Origin: JAIBDK01 sp965261915
GTDB lineage: Bacteria > Pseudomonadota > Gammaproteobacteria > Arenicellales > Poriferihabitantaceae
Direction: 5' to 3'
Length of the DNA stretch: 64,000 bases
NCBI GenBank assembly: GCA_965261915.1
Contig: CBDHDW010000013.1
Location: 620,001-684,000, forward strand
Shown here piece by piece: positions 25,346 to 34,684 of the stretch. A program made the position numbers and the translations under genes. Numbering within the stretch: position 1 is the stretch's first letter; every line of letters starts with the position of its first letter. The notes under the pieces were generated by a model. That model was not told where the DNA came from. It ran no database searches and saw nothing but the letters and a program-made list of their open reading frames with translations.

Positions 25346-26266
25346 ATGTCTTCAGCGGAAACTTTAGCCGTAGACAACGGATCAATAAAGGATATCAATG
25401 GGATATCGCATATATATTATGATGGATACTGGATTCGTTATTACGAGCCGCCAGCAGAATCCCTATCTGCTAAAAAAGTCCTCCTGGACGCGCTGACCCG
25501 TAGAACGTTTCACCACACAGAACCTGGAATTAATACGCCGGGAGACAAACTGGAAGAAGTTCGGTCCGCTTACGAGAATGAGCAGGACCCTCAACGTAAG
25601 CGCGTGAATGCTGCGATGCTTGCCGGGGCACTATTTAACCGTGCTACAGACATCTTTACCACTATCGTAGATCTGGAAGAGCGAGGGATAAAAGTGACCC
25701 GGGATGATGATCTAATGAAGCAGTGTTCCCGCTGTTTGTCCGAAGCATTGTCACTCAGTGGAAATGTAAAGCATTACAGTGGCGAAGAAGGTGTTGACGA
25801 ACTCTGGGGGGAACCGGTAAAGGTTTTCACCATGTCCATAGGCGATTATTACTGCAGCCGTTATAGAAAAATCGCCCAGGCAATGCGAGAGCTCGACCAT
25901 ATTGGAGACATCATCAATCAAACGCTATGCTCACTGGAATGGTTTGCCAAAGCCAAGCCTCTGGTTGATGACTACATATTAATCGCGAGAAACGAAAGTG
26001 AAATACTACGCGGTGACCCAGATTATTTGACCATCTGGCCTGAATTTGTCGCTGACGGTGAGAAACTGCTGGACTTTCGTGCATCCATACCAAACAAAGC
26101 CAGCAATGGTCTTGAAAGACATATAAAACGCGGCACCAAACTACTTCAGTCGGGTAAAGATCTGATCAGCTGGATCGCCAATGTCAGAGTACCCATGCCG
26201 GTGAGTACGCAACACTATTTGGACAAGTGCGCTGACTACCGCAAAAAAACCGCGAAGTATAGCTAA
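25346..26266 (+). CDS. conserved-looking protein of unknown function, 306 residues
   Basis: I do not recognise this protein. It begins 50 bp after the aminotransferase on the same strand, so it is probably co-transcribed. It has no signal peptide and no membrane segment. The start is rich in aromatics (ISHIYYDGYWIRYYEPP). The rest is mostly helical by eye, with RKRVNAAMLAGALFNRATDIFTTIVDLEERG as the strongest helix and three scattered cysteines around residues 127, 130 and 174, too few for a clear metal site. Codon use looks like the neighbours, and the frame is clean over 920 bp, so it is a real gene. A cytosolic role linked to the adjacent amine metabolism is a guess from position only. Confidence 0.7.
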   Translation: MSSAETLAVDNGSIKDINGISHIYYDGYWIRYYEPPAESLSAKKVLLDALTRRTFHHTEPGINTPGDKLEEVRSAYENEQDPQRKRVNAAMLAGALFNRATDIFTTIVDLEERGIKVTRDDDLMKQCSRCLSEALSLSGNVKHYSGEEGVDELWGEPVKVFTMSIGDYYCSRYRKIAQAMRELDHIGDIINQTLCSLEWFAKAKPLVDDYILIARNESEILRGDPDYLTIWPEFVADGEKLLDFRASIPNKASNGLERHIKRGTKLLQSGKDLISWIANVRVPMPVSTQHYLDKCADYRKKTAKYS

Positions 26267-26481
26267 AATAAAAACACCGTAAGGAAGAGTAAAACCTCGA
26301 AAGTTTAGCGGTTTCAAAAGTTTACTTTTTTAATCGCTATCATCCGCTTTCATTGTCAGCTCGGTAGTATTACCCGACAAACTATTTATATATCAAATAA
26401 TATGATTAAATCTATTAATTTTTAATATAATAAAAACTGCTTTATTATCCAGCGACCAATGAACAAGCTGAGCTATCCAAA

Positions 26482-27609
26482 TTGACTGAATCAACATCGC
26501 TGAAAGCCACAGGTTTTAGCTCCATGCATATTGATGCTGGCGCGAAAATGGTGCCGTTCGCCGGCTACAACATGCCGGTCCAATACCCCGCCGGGATTAT
26601 TAAAGAACATCAGCACAGCCGAGAAAAAGCCGGATTGTTTGACGTTTCTCACATGGGTCAGATTAGTCTCCGTGGCACAGATGCAGCGCAAAAGCTCGAA
26701 AGACTGGTACCGGTAGATATTCTGGGGCTGGGAGCGGGTAAACAACGATATGCCCTGTTTCTTAACGAACACGGCTGTGTACTAGATGATTTGATGATCG
26801 CTAAAATCAGCGATGATCATTTGGCTTTAGTCGTCAATGCCGCGTGTAAAGAGGCTGATTTCGAACACTTAAAGTCATCCCTTGGGGCGGAGCTTGAAAT
26901 TGAGATGCATACCGATAGAAGCCTGCTTGCACTTCAGGGGCCAACCGCAAAATCTGTCCTGGCGCGTCTCGGAAATGATTTGTCAGATATGAATTTCATG
27001 GCTGTCAGATCGCTAACTATTGGCGGAATTCAATGTGGTGTTACACGGTCTGGGTATACCGGAGAAGACGGTTTTGAAATCTCTATTGATAATCAGAATG
27101 CGGCCAGTCTTGCGGAATTATTGCTTAAGGACGATGATGTTGAATGGGTTGGATTAGGTGCTCGTGACTCATTAAGACTGGAAGCCGGTCTTTGTCTGTA
27201 CGGTCACGACATGGATGAACAAACCAGCCCCATTGAGGCTGGTTTGAGTTGGGCAATTTCAAAAGCGCGCCGACTGGATGGAGAAAGAAGCGGCGGATTT
27301 CCCGGAGCAGAAGTCATCTTGCCACAGATGCCGAGAAATGTTGACAAATTGCTGGTTGGTTTACAACCGCAAGGTCGTGCCCCGATACGTGAAGGCGCAC
27401 TAATTGAAAATGCAGATGGCACAGAAGTGGGTGTCGTTACCAGTGGTGGCTTCAGTCCCAGTCTCGGAAAGCCGATTTGCATGGGATACGTAAACCAGGG
27501 ATATTTTGATGAGTTTACTGAACTTAACGCAATCGTTAGAGATAAACGATTAGCCGTTGTAGTCACAAAATTACCGTTCGTTAAGAGACGATATTTTCGC
27601 CTGCCTTAA
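26482..27609 (+). CDS. gcvT: glycine cleavage system T protein (aminomethyltransferase)
   Basis: A 375-residue GcvT. It takes the aminomethyl group from lipoylated GcvH and passes a one-carbon unit to tetrahydrofolate, releasing ammonia. The start SSMHIDAGAKMVPFAGYNMPVQYPAGIIKEH is typical, VSHMGQ and SGYTGEDGFEI line the folate site, and GLGARDSLRLEAGLCLYGHDMDE is the conserved central block. The start is a TTG at 26482. An eight-codon ATG reading (from 26459) ends in a TGA overlapping this TTG. The 215-bp AT-rich leader shows no glycine riboswitch. First gene of gcvT-gcvH-gcvP-lipA. Confidence 0.94.
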   Translation: MTESTSLKATGFSSMHIDAGAKMVPFAGYNMPVQYPAGIIKEHQHSREKAGLFDVSHMGQISLRGTDAAQKLERLVPVDILGLGAGKQRYALFLNEHGCVLDDLMIAKISDDHLALVVNAACKEADFEHLKSSLGAELEIEMHTDRSLLALQGPTAKSVLARLGNDLSDMNFMAVRSLTIGGIQCGVTRSGYTGEDGFEISIDNQNAASLAELLLKDDDVEWVGLGARDSLRLEAGLCLYGHDMDEQTSPIEAGLSWAISKARRLDGERSGGFPGAEVILPQMPRNVDKLLVGLQPQGRAPIREGALIENADGTEVGVVTSGGFSPSLGKPICMGYVNQGYFDEFTELNAIVRDKRLAVVVTKLPFVKRRYFRLP

Positions 27610-27687
27610 CTGCGGCTTTTATGACTAACTTAAAATCACCCTGCTATAAAAATTCTGTATCAACCCCTTAATTACTCGAGGAAAAAA

Positions 27688-28062
27688 ATGACTACCAAAT
27701 ACACTGAAGACCACGAATGGGCGAGACTTGAAGGCGATATTCTTGTGGTTGGAATTACCAGCTATGCTCAAGAACAGTTAGGCGAAGTCGTGTTCGTTGA
27801 ATTGCCCGATGTGGACCGCGAACTGGATCAGGGCGAAGAAGCCGTGGTTATCGAGTCGGTCAAAGCCGCTGGAGAAATTAAATCGCCAATTGGCGGTACT
27901 GTGACTGAAGTCAACGAATCACTTACTGACTCACCAGAAAAAATAAATGAAGATCCCTCGGGAGACGGATGGGTATACAAAATCAAGCCTTCCGATTCCA
28001 GTGAGTTTGAAGGTTTGATGGATGACACCGCTTATCAGGCTTTGGTCGACTCTCTTTCCTGA
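27688..28062 (+). CDS. gcvH: glycine cleavage system H protein
   Basis: A 124-residue lipoyl carrier that shuttles the aminomethyl intermediate between GcvP, GcvT and the dehydrogenase. The lipoylated lysine is in the ESVKAAGEI loop (about residue 63). The N-terminal YTEDHEWARLEGD and C-terminal GDGWVYKIKPSD are typical. It starts 78 bp after gcvT behind a GAGGAAAAAA ribosome binding site. Normal length (129 in E. coli). Confidence 0.97.
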   Translation: MTTKYTEDHEWARLEGDILVVGITSYAQEQLGEVVFVELPDVDRELDQGEEAVVIESVKAAGEIKSPIGGTVTEVNESLTDSPEKINEDPSGDGWVYKIKPSDSSEFEGLMDDTAYQALVDSLS

Positions 28063-28117
28063 TTTCTTTTAAGAATCACTACACGCAATCATTAACCATC
28101 ATTTTTAAAATATTACC

Positions 28118-30976
28118 ATGCCAAGAGCTGACGATTTTACCACTCGACATATAGGTTCAAGCCCGGAGCAAATTGCCAAAATGCTCGAAACGCTGGAAGT
28201 GAATTCACTAGACCAACTGGTCGAACAGACCATACCGGAATCTATCCAAAGTAAAGCCGAATTCTCTTTACCAAGATCACTGGATGAGAATCGACTGAAC
28301 AAGTTGAGCCGTCAGATCGCGTCAGATAATACTGCGGCAATTTCAATGATCGGTATGGGTTATTACGGTACGGTCACCCCGCCGGTGATTCGGCGAAATG
28401 TGATGGAAAACCCGGATTGGTATACCGCGTACACGCCTTACCAACCCGAGGTTAGTCAGGCAAGACTTGAGATTTTAATAACCTTCCAGCAAATGATCAT
28501 CGATCTAACCGGAATGGAAATGGCGAATGCATCGATGCTTGACGAAGCCACTGCCGCCGCTGAGGCCATGCAAATGGCCTATCGGGTAACAAAAAACAAG
28601 TCGAATCGGGTTTTTATTGATCGAGAATGTTATCCACAAACCATTGCTGTCATACAAACCCGTGCCGAACCGATGGGAATTGAGGTGGTCGTTGGAGATT
28701 ATGATAAAGATGCTCAGGGCGGCGATTACTTTGCTGGCGTCATTCAGTATCCAGCTTGCTCTGGTGAAGTACGCGACTATTCATCGACAATCGCAAATTT
28801 CAAAGAACAGGATACCATGATTATTATGGCGGCTGATCCGCTATCACTAACACTGTTAAAATCGCCGGGTGATCTTGGTGCAGATATCGTTGTAGGCAGC
28901 ACTCAACGCTTTGGTGTACCCATGGGCTTCGGTGGTCCCCACGCCGCTTATATGGCTACGCATGAAAAATTCAAGCGCGCCCTGCCCGGCCGACTGATTG
29001 GCACTACCATTGATACCAACGGAAACCTTGCGTACCGCATGGCTTTGCAAACCAGAGAACAACATATTCGACGGGATAAAGCGACCAGCAACATTTGTAC
29101 CTCTCAGGTATTACTTGCCGTGATGGCAACAGTTTATGCCATGTACCACGGCCCGGAAGGGCTAAGCCGTATCGCCAAAAGCATTAATCGAAATGCGCGC
29201 GCGCTATGCCACGAAATTCGCGACCTCGGTTTTGACGTTCTTTATGAAAATTTCTTCGATACCATCGTTGTAAAGAAACCGGGTCAGGCAAAACGAATTC
29301 GTGACAAAGCTGAACAAGCTCGATACAACCTTAGACTAATTGACGAAGATCACATTGGTATCAGCCTCGACGAAACCACAACACGCGAAAAGATTGTTGG
29401 TTTACTCGAAGTCTTTGAAGGCATTACCGCAGGGCAGGTAAAGGGCAATCTATTCGATATCGATCTCGATTCATCAATCCCTGCTTCTTTGCGGCGAGCA
29501 GATGATTTTCTCGAACACCCAATTTTCCATCGCTATCGATCTGAAACAGAATTCATGCGGTATTTGCGAAAAACCGCGAGCAAGGATATTACTCTGGCGC
29601 GTTCGATGATCCCCCTGGGTTCGTGCACCATGAAGCTGAACGCAGCCAGTGAGATGGAACCGATTTCAAATCCCCTATTCGCTCACATTCATCCGTTTGC
29701 ACCGGCCAAACACACCCAGGGCTATCGCAGAATTATCAATCGGCTTGATTCAATGCTCTGCGAAATCACCGGATTCGATGGCTTTTCGTTCCAGCCAAAT
29801 GCCGGTTCGCAGGGTGAATATACCGGTCTTTTGTGTATTCGAGCCTGGCATCGCTCCCACGGCGACGAACAACGCAACATTTGCCTGATCCCCTCCTCTG
29901 CCCACGGCACCAACCCCGCCAGTGCCATTATGGCGGGCATGAAAGTCGTCGTCGTCAAATGCGACAATGAAGGCAATATTGACATCAATGACTTCCGTGA
30001 AAAAGCCGAAGCCAATAAAGATGTACTGGCCGCAACCATGGTGACGTATCCATCCACCCACGGTGTATTCGAACAATCTATTCGCGAATTGTGCGAAATC
30101 ATTCATGAAAACGGTGGACAGGTTTACATGGATGGTGCGAACATGAATGCCATGGTTGGAATATGCCGACCCGCTGAGATTGGCGCTGATGTAATGCATT
30201 TAAACCTGCATAAAACCTTTGCGATTCCCCACGGCGGCGGTGGTCCAGGCATGGGGCCGATTGGTGTAAAAAAACACTTGCAACCCTTTCTGCCGGATCA
30301 TCCGGTGGTCAGTTCGAACCGCGGTGGTTCAAGTTCAGTGGGAACTGTAGCGGCAGCCCCGTGGGGTTCGCCGCTGATCCTGCCGATTTCCTGGGCCTAT
30401 ATGCGCCTCCTCGGTAAACACGGATTAAAGCGATCAACGCAGATTGCAATCCTCAACGCAAATTACATCGCAACTCGACTCGAGCCACATTATCCCGTTG
30501 TATACAAAGGCACGAATGGCCGCGTTGCACACGAATGTGTCATTAATTTGGCCCCCATCAAGGAAAGCTGCGGCGTTACCGTTGAAGATGTCGCCAAGCG
30601 CCTCGTGGACTATGGCTTCCATGCACCCACCATGTCATGGCCAGTGCCGGATTCACTGATGATTGAACCCACCGAGAGTGAATCGAAAGGAGAAATCGAT
30701 CGCTTTTGTGATGCGATGATTCAGATTCGCGAGGAAATTGCAGAAATCGAAAATGGCAAGGAAACCCTGGAAAACAGCTTATTGACTAATGCACCACATG
30801 CCTATCATTTACTGGTGGAAGAAAAATGGGATCGGCCTTATAGTCGTGAACGTGCATTCTTCCCAACAAAAGAATGTCGCGACAATAAATTCTGGCCGCC
30901 AGTTGGACGAGTTGATAACGTTTACGGCGATAAAAACCTGGTCTGCACTTGCCCACCAATGTCTGAGTATATGTAG
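28118..30976 (+). CDS. gcvP: glycine dehydrogenase (decarboxylating), P protein
   Basis: A 952-residue P protein in the fused single-chain form (957 in E. coli). It decarboxylates glycine with PLP and loads the remnant onto GcvH. The N-terminal half starts FTTRHIGSSPEQIAKML; the C-terminal half carries the PLP site with the Schiff-base lysine in HLNLHKTFAIPHGGGGPG. The glycine-rich STHGVFE and PNAGSQGEY motifs are also present. It begins 55 bp after gcvH and is followed at 37 bp by lipA. No truncation. Confidence 0.97.
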   Translation: MPRADDFTTRHIGSSPEQIAKMLETLEVNSLDQLVEQTIPESIQSKAEFSLPRSLDENRLNKLSRQIASDNTAAISMIGMGYYGTVTPPVIRRNVMENPDWYTAYTPYQPEVSQARLEILITFQQMIIDLTGMEMANASMLDEATAAAEAMQMAYRVTKNKSNRVFIDRECYPQTIAVIQTRAEPMGIEVVVGDYDKDAQGGDYFAGVIQYPACSGEVRDYSSTIANFKEQDTMIIMAADPLSLTLLKSPGDLGADIVVGSTQRFGVPMGFGGPHAAYMATHEKFKRALPGRLIGTTIDTNGNLAYRMALQTREQHIRRDKATSNICTSQVLLAVMATVYAMYHGPEGLSRIAKSINRNARALCHEIRDLGFDVLYENFFDTIVVKKPGQAKRIRDKAEQARYNLRLIDEDHIGISLDETTTREKIVGLLEVFEGITAGQVKGNLFDIDLDSSIPASLRRADDFLEHPIFHRYRSETEFMRYLRKTASKDITLARSMIPLGSCTMKLNAASEMEPISNPLFAHIHPFAPAKHTQGYRRIINRLDSMLCEITGFDGFSFQPNAGSQGEYTGLLCIRAWHRSHGDEQRNICLIPSSAHGTNPASAIMAGMKVVVVKCDNEGNIDINDFREKAEANKDVLAATMVTYPSTHGVFEQSIRELCEIIHENGGQVYMDGANMNAMVGICRPAEIGADVMHLNLHKTFAIPHGGGGPGMGPIGVKKHLQPFLPDHPVVSSNRGGSSSVGTVAAAPWGSPLILPISWAYMRLLGKHGLKRSTQIAILNANYIATRLEPHYPVVYKGTNGRVAHECVINLAPIKESCGVTVEDVAKRLVDYGFHAPTMSWPVPDSLMIEPTESESKGEIDRFCDAMIQIREEIAEIENGKETLENSLLTNAPHAYHLLVEEKWDRPYSRERAFFPTKECRDNKFWPPVGRVDNVYGDKNLVCTCPPMSEYM

Positions 30977-31013
30977 CAGGCAACCGAACCAAAACGGATT
31001 CTGATTTAAATTT

Positions 31014-31976
31014 ATGCCAATCGATAAGCCGAAACCAGTCGTACAAGGCGAGAAACTCCGCGGTGCCGAAAAAATGGCGCGAATCCCGGTCAAGGTGGAA
31101 GTCCTTGCCCGGGAGCAATTGCTGAGAAAACCGAAATGGATTCGCGCCAGTTTTACCGGCACCAAGGCGGTGGCAGATTTAAAAAAGACCTTAAGATCCC
31201 AGGGCTTGCATACCGTTTGTGAAGAGGCAGCCTGCCCGAATCTGGGAGAATGCTTTGGTCATGGTACCGCCACTTTCATGATTATGGGTGATATCTGCAC
31301 CCGACGCTGCCCGTTCTGCGATGTCGGGCATGGCCGACCAAACCCATTAGATCCTGATGAACCCATGAATCTCGCCGATACCGTCGCAGCAATGAAACTG
31401 AAATATGTTGTGATTACGTCAGTGGACCGCGATGACTTGCGTGATGGTGGTGCCGGGCATTTTATCGACTGCATTAAAGCGATCCGGGGGAAATGCCCTG
31501 CTACAAAAATTGAAGTTTTAACACCTGATTTCCGCGGCAGAATCGACGTTGCCGTGGATATCCTCGAATCGTCCCCGGCTGACGTTTTCAATCACAACCT
31601 GGAAACCGTTCCTCGGCTGTACAAAAAAGCACGACCCGGTTCTGATTACCCGTATTCGCTGAATCTTTTGCAAAGAGTCAAACAATCCCAGCCTGATGTT
31701 CCAACCAAGTCCGGAATTATGCTCGGTCTCGGCGAAATTCGGGAAGAAGTCATTCAGGTGATGGAAGATATGCGCCGTCACGATATCAACATGGTAACAT
31801 TGGGGCAATACCTGCAGCCCAGCCGCCATCATTTGGCGGTGGAGAAATACTGGTCGCCGGAAGAATTCGATGAATTTCGCGATATTGGCGAGGCCATGGG
31901 TTTTGATAACGTCGCCTCGGGCCCAATGGTGAGATCTTCCTATCACGCCGATTTGCAAGCCAAGGCATCGATCTAA
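31014..31976 (+). CDS. lipA: lipoyl synthase
   Basis: A 320-residue radical-SAM enzyme that inserts two sulfurs into octanoyl groups on GcvH and the 2-oxoacid dehydrogenases. The auxiliary iron-sulfur cluster uses CEEAACPNLGEC (C-x4-C-x5-C), the radical cluster uses CTRRCPFC (C-x3-C-x2-C), and the C-terminal RSSYHA serine motif completes the site. Its place directly after gcvP is unusual for gammaproteobacteria, where lipA generally pairs with lipB. It supplies the cofactor for GcvH two genes upstream. No lipB is seen in this window. Confidence 0.96.
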   Translation: MPIDKPKPVVQGEKLRGAEKMARIPVKVEVLAREQLLRKPKWIRASFTGTKAVADLKKTLRSQGLHTVCEEAACPNLGECFGHGTATFMIMGDICTRRCPFCDVGHGRPNPLDPDEPMNLADTVAAMKLKYVVITSVDRDDLRDGGAGHFIDCIKAIRGKCPATKIEVLTPDFRGRIDVAVDILESSPADVFNHNLETVPRLYKKARPGSDYPYSLNLLQRVKQSQPDVPTKSGIMLGLGEIREEVIQVMEDMRRHDINMVTLGQYLQPSRHHLAVEKYWSPEEFDEFRDIGEAMGFDNVASGPMVRSSYHADLQAKASI

Positions 31977-32205
31977 TCCATATCCAGACCAGAATTCACC
32001 CCAAATTTCATCAATTCATATATATCAATTTGACAAAAAAATATCGGCAAATACCAATAAATCCGCCATTTTACTGTGGTCAGACCACACCGGTTGATAT
32101 ACAATTTGCTGATACTGATCCGCAACAATATGCGAAGCTATGACTTTGCACGAACTTCGAGTCGGTATCATTAAACCACAACTCAAACAATAGAGGAGAA
32201 ATCTA

Positions 32206-33225
32206 ATGAGAGTTACTAAAACTGCAGCGTTCGCAGCTGCTATTTCACTTGCGGCGATGGGCGCTCAGGCGGGTACATTGGAAGATGTACAAGCTCGTGG
32301 CGAACTGAACTGCGTTGTTACAACTGGTCTGGCTGGTTTCGCAGCTCCCGATGAAAACGGCCGCTGGGAAGGCTTTGACGCAACTTTTTGCCGCGCAGTA
32401 GCTGCTGCGGTACTGGGTGACGGCGAAAAAGTAAAATTCGTTCCATCAACCGGTAAAACCCGTTTCACTCTGCTGAACTCAGGTGAAGGCGACATTCTGT
32501 TCCGTAACACAACAGAAACCATGAGCCGTGATGCGGATCTTAAACTGTCTTTCCTGCCGGTTAACTACTATGACGGTCAAGGCTTCCTGGTTCGTAACGA
32601 ATTGGGTATTTCTTCTGCAATGGAACTGGACGGTGCATCTGTATGTATCCAGACTGGTACTACTACAGAGCTGAACCTCGCTGACTTTTTCCGTGCAAAC
32701 AGCATGAGCTACGAGCCAGTAAACATCGAAACCAACGAAGAAGGTATCGCTAACTACTCTGGAAACCGTTGTGACGTATACACTACTGACGCATCTGGTC
32801 TGGCTTCAACTCGTGCTGCTCTAGATGATCCATCTGCGCACACTATCCTGCCAGAAATCATTTCCAAGGAACCTCTGGGTGGCGCAACTCGTCACGGCGA
32901 TGACCAATGGACTGACATTGGTAAATGGGTTGTTAACGCCATTATCGTTGCTGAAGAACTCGGTGTAACTTCTGCTAACATCGGCGACATGTGTGGTGCA
33001 GCTGGTGACAACCCAAGCATTAACCGTCTGTGCGGTACTGAAGGCGATATGGGTGCAATGGTTGGTCTTGACGCACAATGGGCTGTTCGTGCGATTTCTG
33101 TTGGTGGTAACTACGCTGAAATCTTCGACGCAAACATCGGCCCTGATACCCCTCTTGCTCTGGAACGCGGCCTGAACGCTTCCTGGAGAGATGGCGGCAT
33201 CCTTTATGCAGCACCAATTCGATAA
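32206..33225 (+). CDS. aapJ: general L-amino-acid ABC transporter substrate-binding protein (AapJ)
   Basis: A 339-residue periplasmic protein of the AapJ/BztA family with a signal peptide (residues 1-22, cleaved after AQA). The mature start TLEDVQARGELNCVVTTGLAGFAAPDENGRWEGFDATFCRAVAAAVLGD is typical, as is FLVRNELGISSAMELDGASVCIQTGTTTELNLADFF. It has a strong GAGGAGAAA ribosome binding site. Codons are biased to GGT, CGT, AAC and CTG, unlike its neighbours, as in highly expressed genes. A strong terminator follows it, so it should be made in excess of the permeases. It captures a broad range of amino acids (established for Rhizobium Aap). Confidence 0.95.
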   Translation: MRVTKTAAFAAAISLAAMGAQAGTLEDVQARGELNCVVTTGLAGFAAPDENGRWEGFDATFCRAVAAAVLGDGEKVKFVPSTGKTRFTLLNSGEGDILFRNTTETMSRDADLKLSFLPVNYYDGQGFLVRNELGISSAMELDGASVCIQTGTTTELNLADFFRANSMSYEPVNIETNEEGIANYSGNRCDVYTTDASGLASTRAALDDPSAHTILPEIISKEPLGGATRHGDDQWTDIGKWVVNAIIVAEELGVTSANIGDMCGAAGDNPSINRLCGTEGDMGAMVGLDAQWAVRAISVGGNYAEIFDANIGPDTPLALERGLNASWRDGGILYAAPIR

Positions 33226-33261
33226 TCGATTTATTCGTTAATCGAATGATGTAACGGAAAG

Positions 33262-33299
33262 TGGGGCGTATCTCCTAGCGAGAGCGCCCCAATTTTTTT
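33262..33299 (+). terminator. intrinsic terminator between aapJ and aapQ
   Basis: A GC-rich stem (GGGGCG 33263-33268 with CGCCCC 33285-33290, extended inside by CTC/GAG) is followed by AATTTTTTT. It lies 37 bp after aapJ and about 190 bp before aapQ. Such partial termination is known to raise binding-protein levels relative to membrane subunits. Confidence 0.85.
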
Positions 33300-33486
33300 A
33301 CCCTAAAGTAGCCGCTGTTTTGAGTTTGGCTATTAGCAGTATAAAAATAATAGGTTAAAAGATGTCGGTCCGAACAGTATCGCGTTTGCCTGACAAACTG
33401 ATAACCGAACAAACATCAATATCTATAAGTTTAGTTAATACGTTGGAGCAATCAGCTGGCACAATTCTCTAAATGGTCAAAAAATT

Positions 33487-34674
33487 ATGAGCGAAGCAGC
33501 CATACCTGAAAGAAACGCGTTATCGCGTCTCTGGAATGATAAGCAAGCCCGGTCAGTTATAGTGCAAATCATTGCCACTGTCCTGATTTTTGGGTTTTTC
33601 GCCTATATCATTCGTAATGCGGTCGTTAACCTCGAAGCCATTGGAAAAGGATTTAGTTATAAATTCTTAACCCAGCCTTCCAGTTACGACATCAATCAGC
33701 ACTTCATCGAGTACACCTCAAGATCGACCCATTTTCGGGCGATGCTTGTTGGAATTCTGAACACATTACTCGTTGCGGTTTGCGGAATCCTCTTGTCAAC
33801 CATCGTTGGGTTTTTGCTCGGTGTTTTAAGGCTTTCAAAAAACTGGCTGACGAATAAATTAGCATACGTGTACATTGAATATGTGCGAAATGTACCGGTA
33901 CTGCTACATATTCTATTAGTACACGGCATCATCGTCCATTCACTTCCCATCCCCAAACAAGCGATCAATTTTGGCGATGGTGCATTCCTGACCAATCGCG
34001 GGCTATTCTTACCCAAACCGGAATTCGAAGCGTTATTCTGGGTGGTATTCGGATTGGGTGTAGCTGGCATTATTTTTATGCTCTGGTTCAAAGGGTATGC
34101 CCAAAAAGTACAGGACGAAACCGGGCACCACTATCCCGTATTCTGGATTGGGTTGGGCGCTATTATTGGCATTCCATTTATTGTTTATTTTATTCTGGGA
34201 AGCCCTATCGTTTGGAACATTCCCGAGCTTAAGGGATTTAATTTCAAGGGAGGAATGGTAATTCGACCTGAATTCATTGCCCTTTGGCTTGCACTTTCCG
34301 GCTATACAGCAGCCTTTATTGGAGAGATTGTAAGAGCGGGGATTGTCGCTGTTAGCTATGGCCAAACGGAAGCGGCATCTGCATTGGGAATCAGTCGAGG
34401 ACGGACACTCAATTTAGTGGTTATTCCACAAGCGTTGCGTATCATTGTTCCCCCACTAACAAGTCAATATCTGAATATTACGAAAAACTCATCTCTGGCT
34501 GTGGCCATCGGTTACATGGATATCGTTGCCACGATAGGCGGCATTTCTTTGAATCAGACCGGTCGAGAAATGGAATGTATGATTATCGTTCTAATGCTGT
34601 ATCTCGTTTTATCGCTACTCATTTCTGCTGCGATGAACTGGTACAACAACAGAATAAAACTGGTTGAGCGGTAG
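33487..34674 (+). CDS. aapQ: general L-amino-acid ABC transporter permease (AapQ)
   Basis: A 395-residue inner-membrane permease (AapQ is about 400). Eight or so hydrophobic segments are visible. The BPD_transp_1 region includes the EAA loop GQTEAASALGISRGRTLNLVVIPQALRIIVPPLTSQYLNITKNSSLA, which contacts the ATPase. An extra segment around residues 180-260 between helices is a feature of the Aap/Bzt long permeases. Start ATG. It forms a heterodimer with AapM, whose ATG lies 10 nt after the aapQ stop. Confidence 0.94.
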   Translation: MSEAAIPERNALSRLWNDKQARSVIVQIIATVLIFGFFAYIIRNAVVNLEAIGKGFSYKFLTQPSSYDINQHFIEYTSRSTHFRAMLVGILNTLLVAVCGILLSTIVGFLLGVLRLSKNWLTNKLAYVYIEYVRNVPVLLHILLVHGIIVHSLPIPKQAINFGDGAFLTNRGLFLPKPEFEALFWVVFGLGVAGIIFMLWFKGYAQKVQDETGHHYPVFWIGLGAIIGIPFIVYFILGSPIVWNIPELKGFNFKGGMVIRPEFIALWLALSGYTAAFIGEIVRAGIVAVSYGQTEAASALGISRGRTLNLVVIPQALRIIVPPLTSQYLNITKNSSLAVAIGYMDIVATIGGISLNQTGREMECMIIVLMLYLVLSLLISAAMNWYNNRIKLVER

Positions 34675-34684
34675 GAGAACCATA

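Noticed and set aside
26267..26481. Glycine riboswitch upstream of gcvT
   Set aside because: The AT-rich leader lacks the conserved purine-rich glycine aptamer cores and has no tandem aptamer layout by eye.
32030..32058. Sigma-70 promoter for aapJ at the TTGACA box
   Set aside because: The -35 box is good but the best hexamer 16-17 bp downstream matches the -10 consensus at only three positions.
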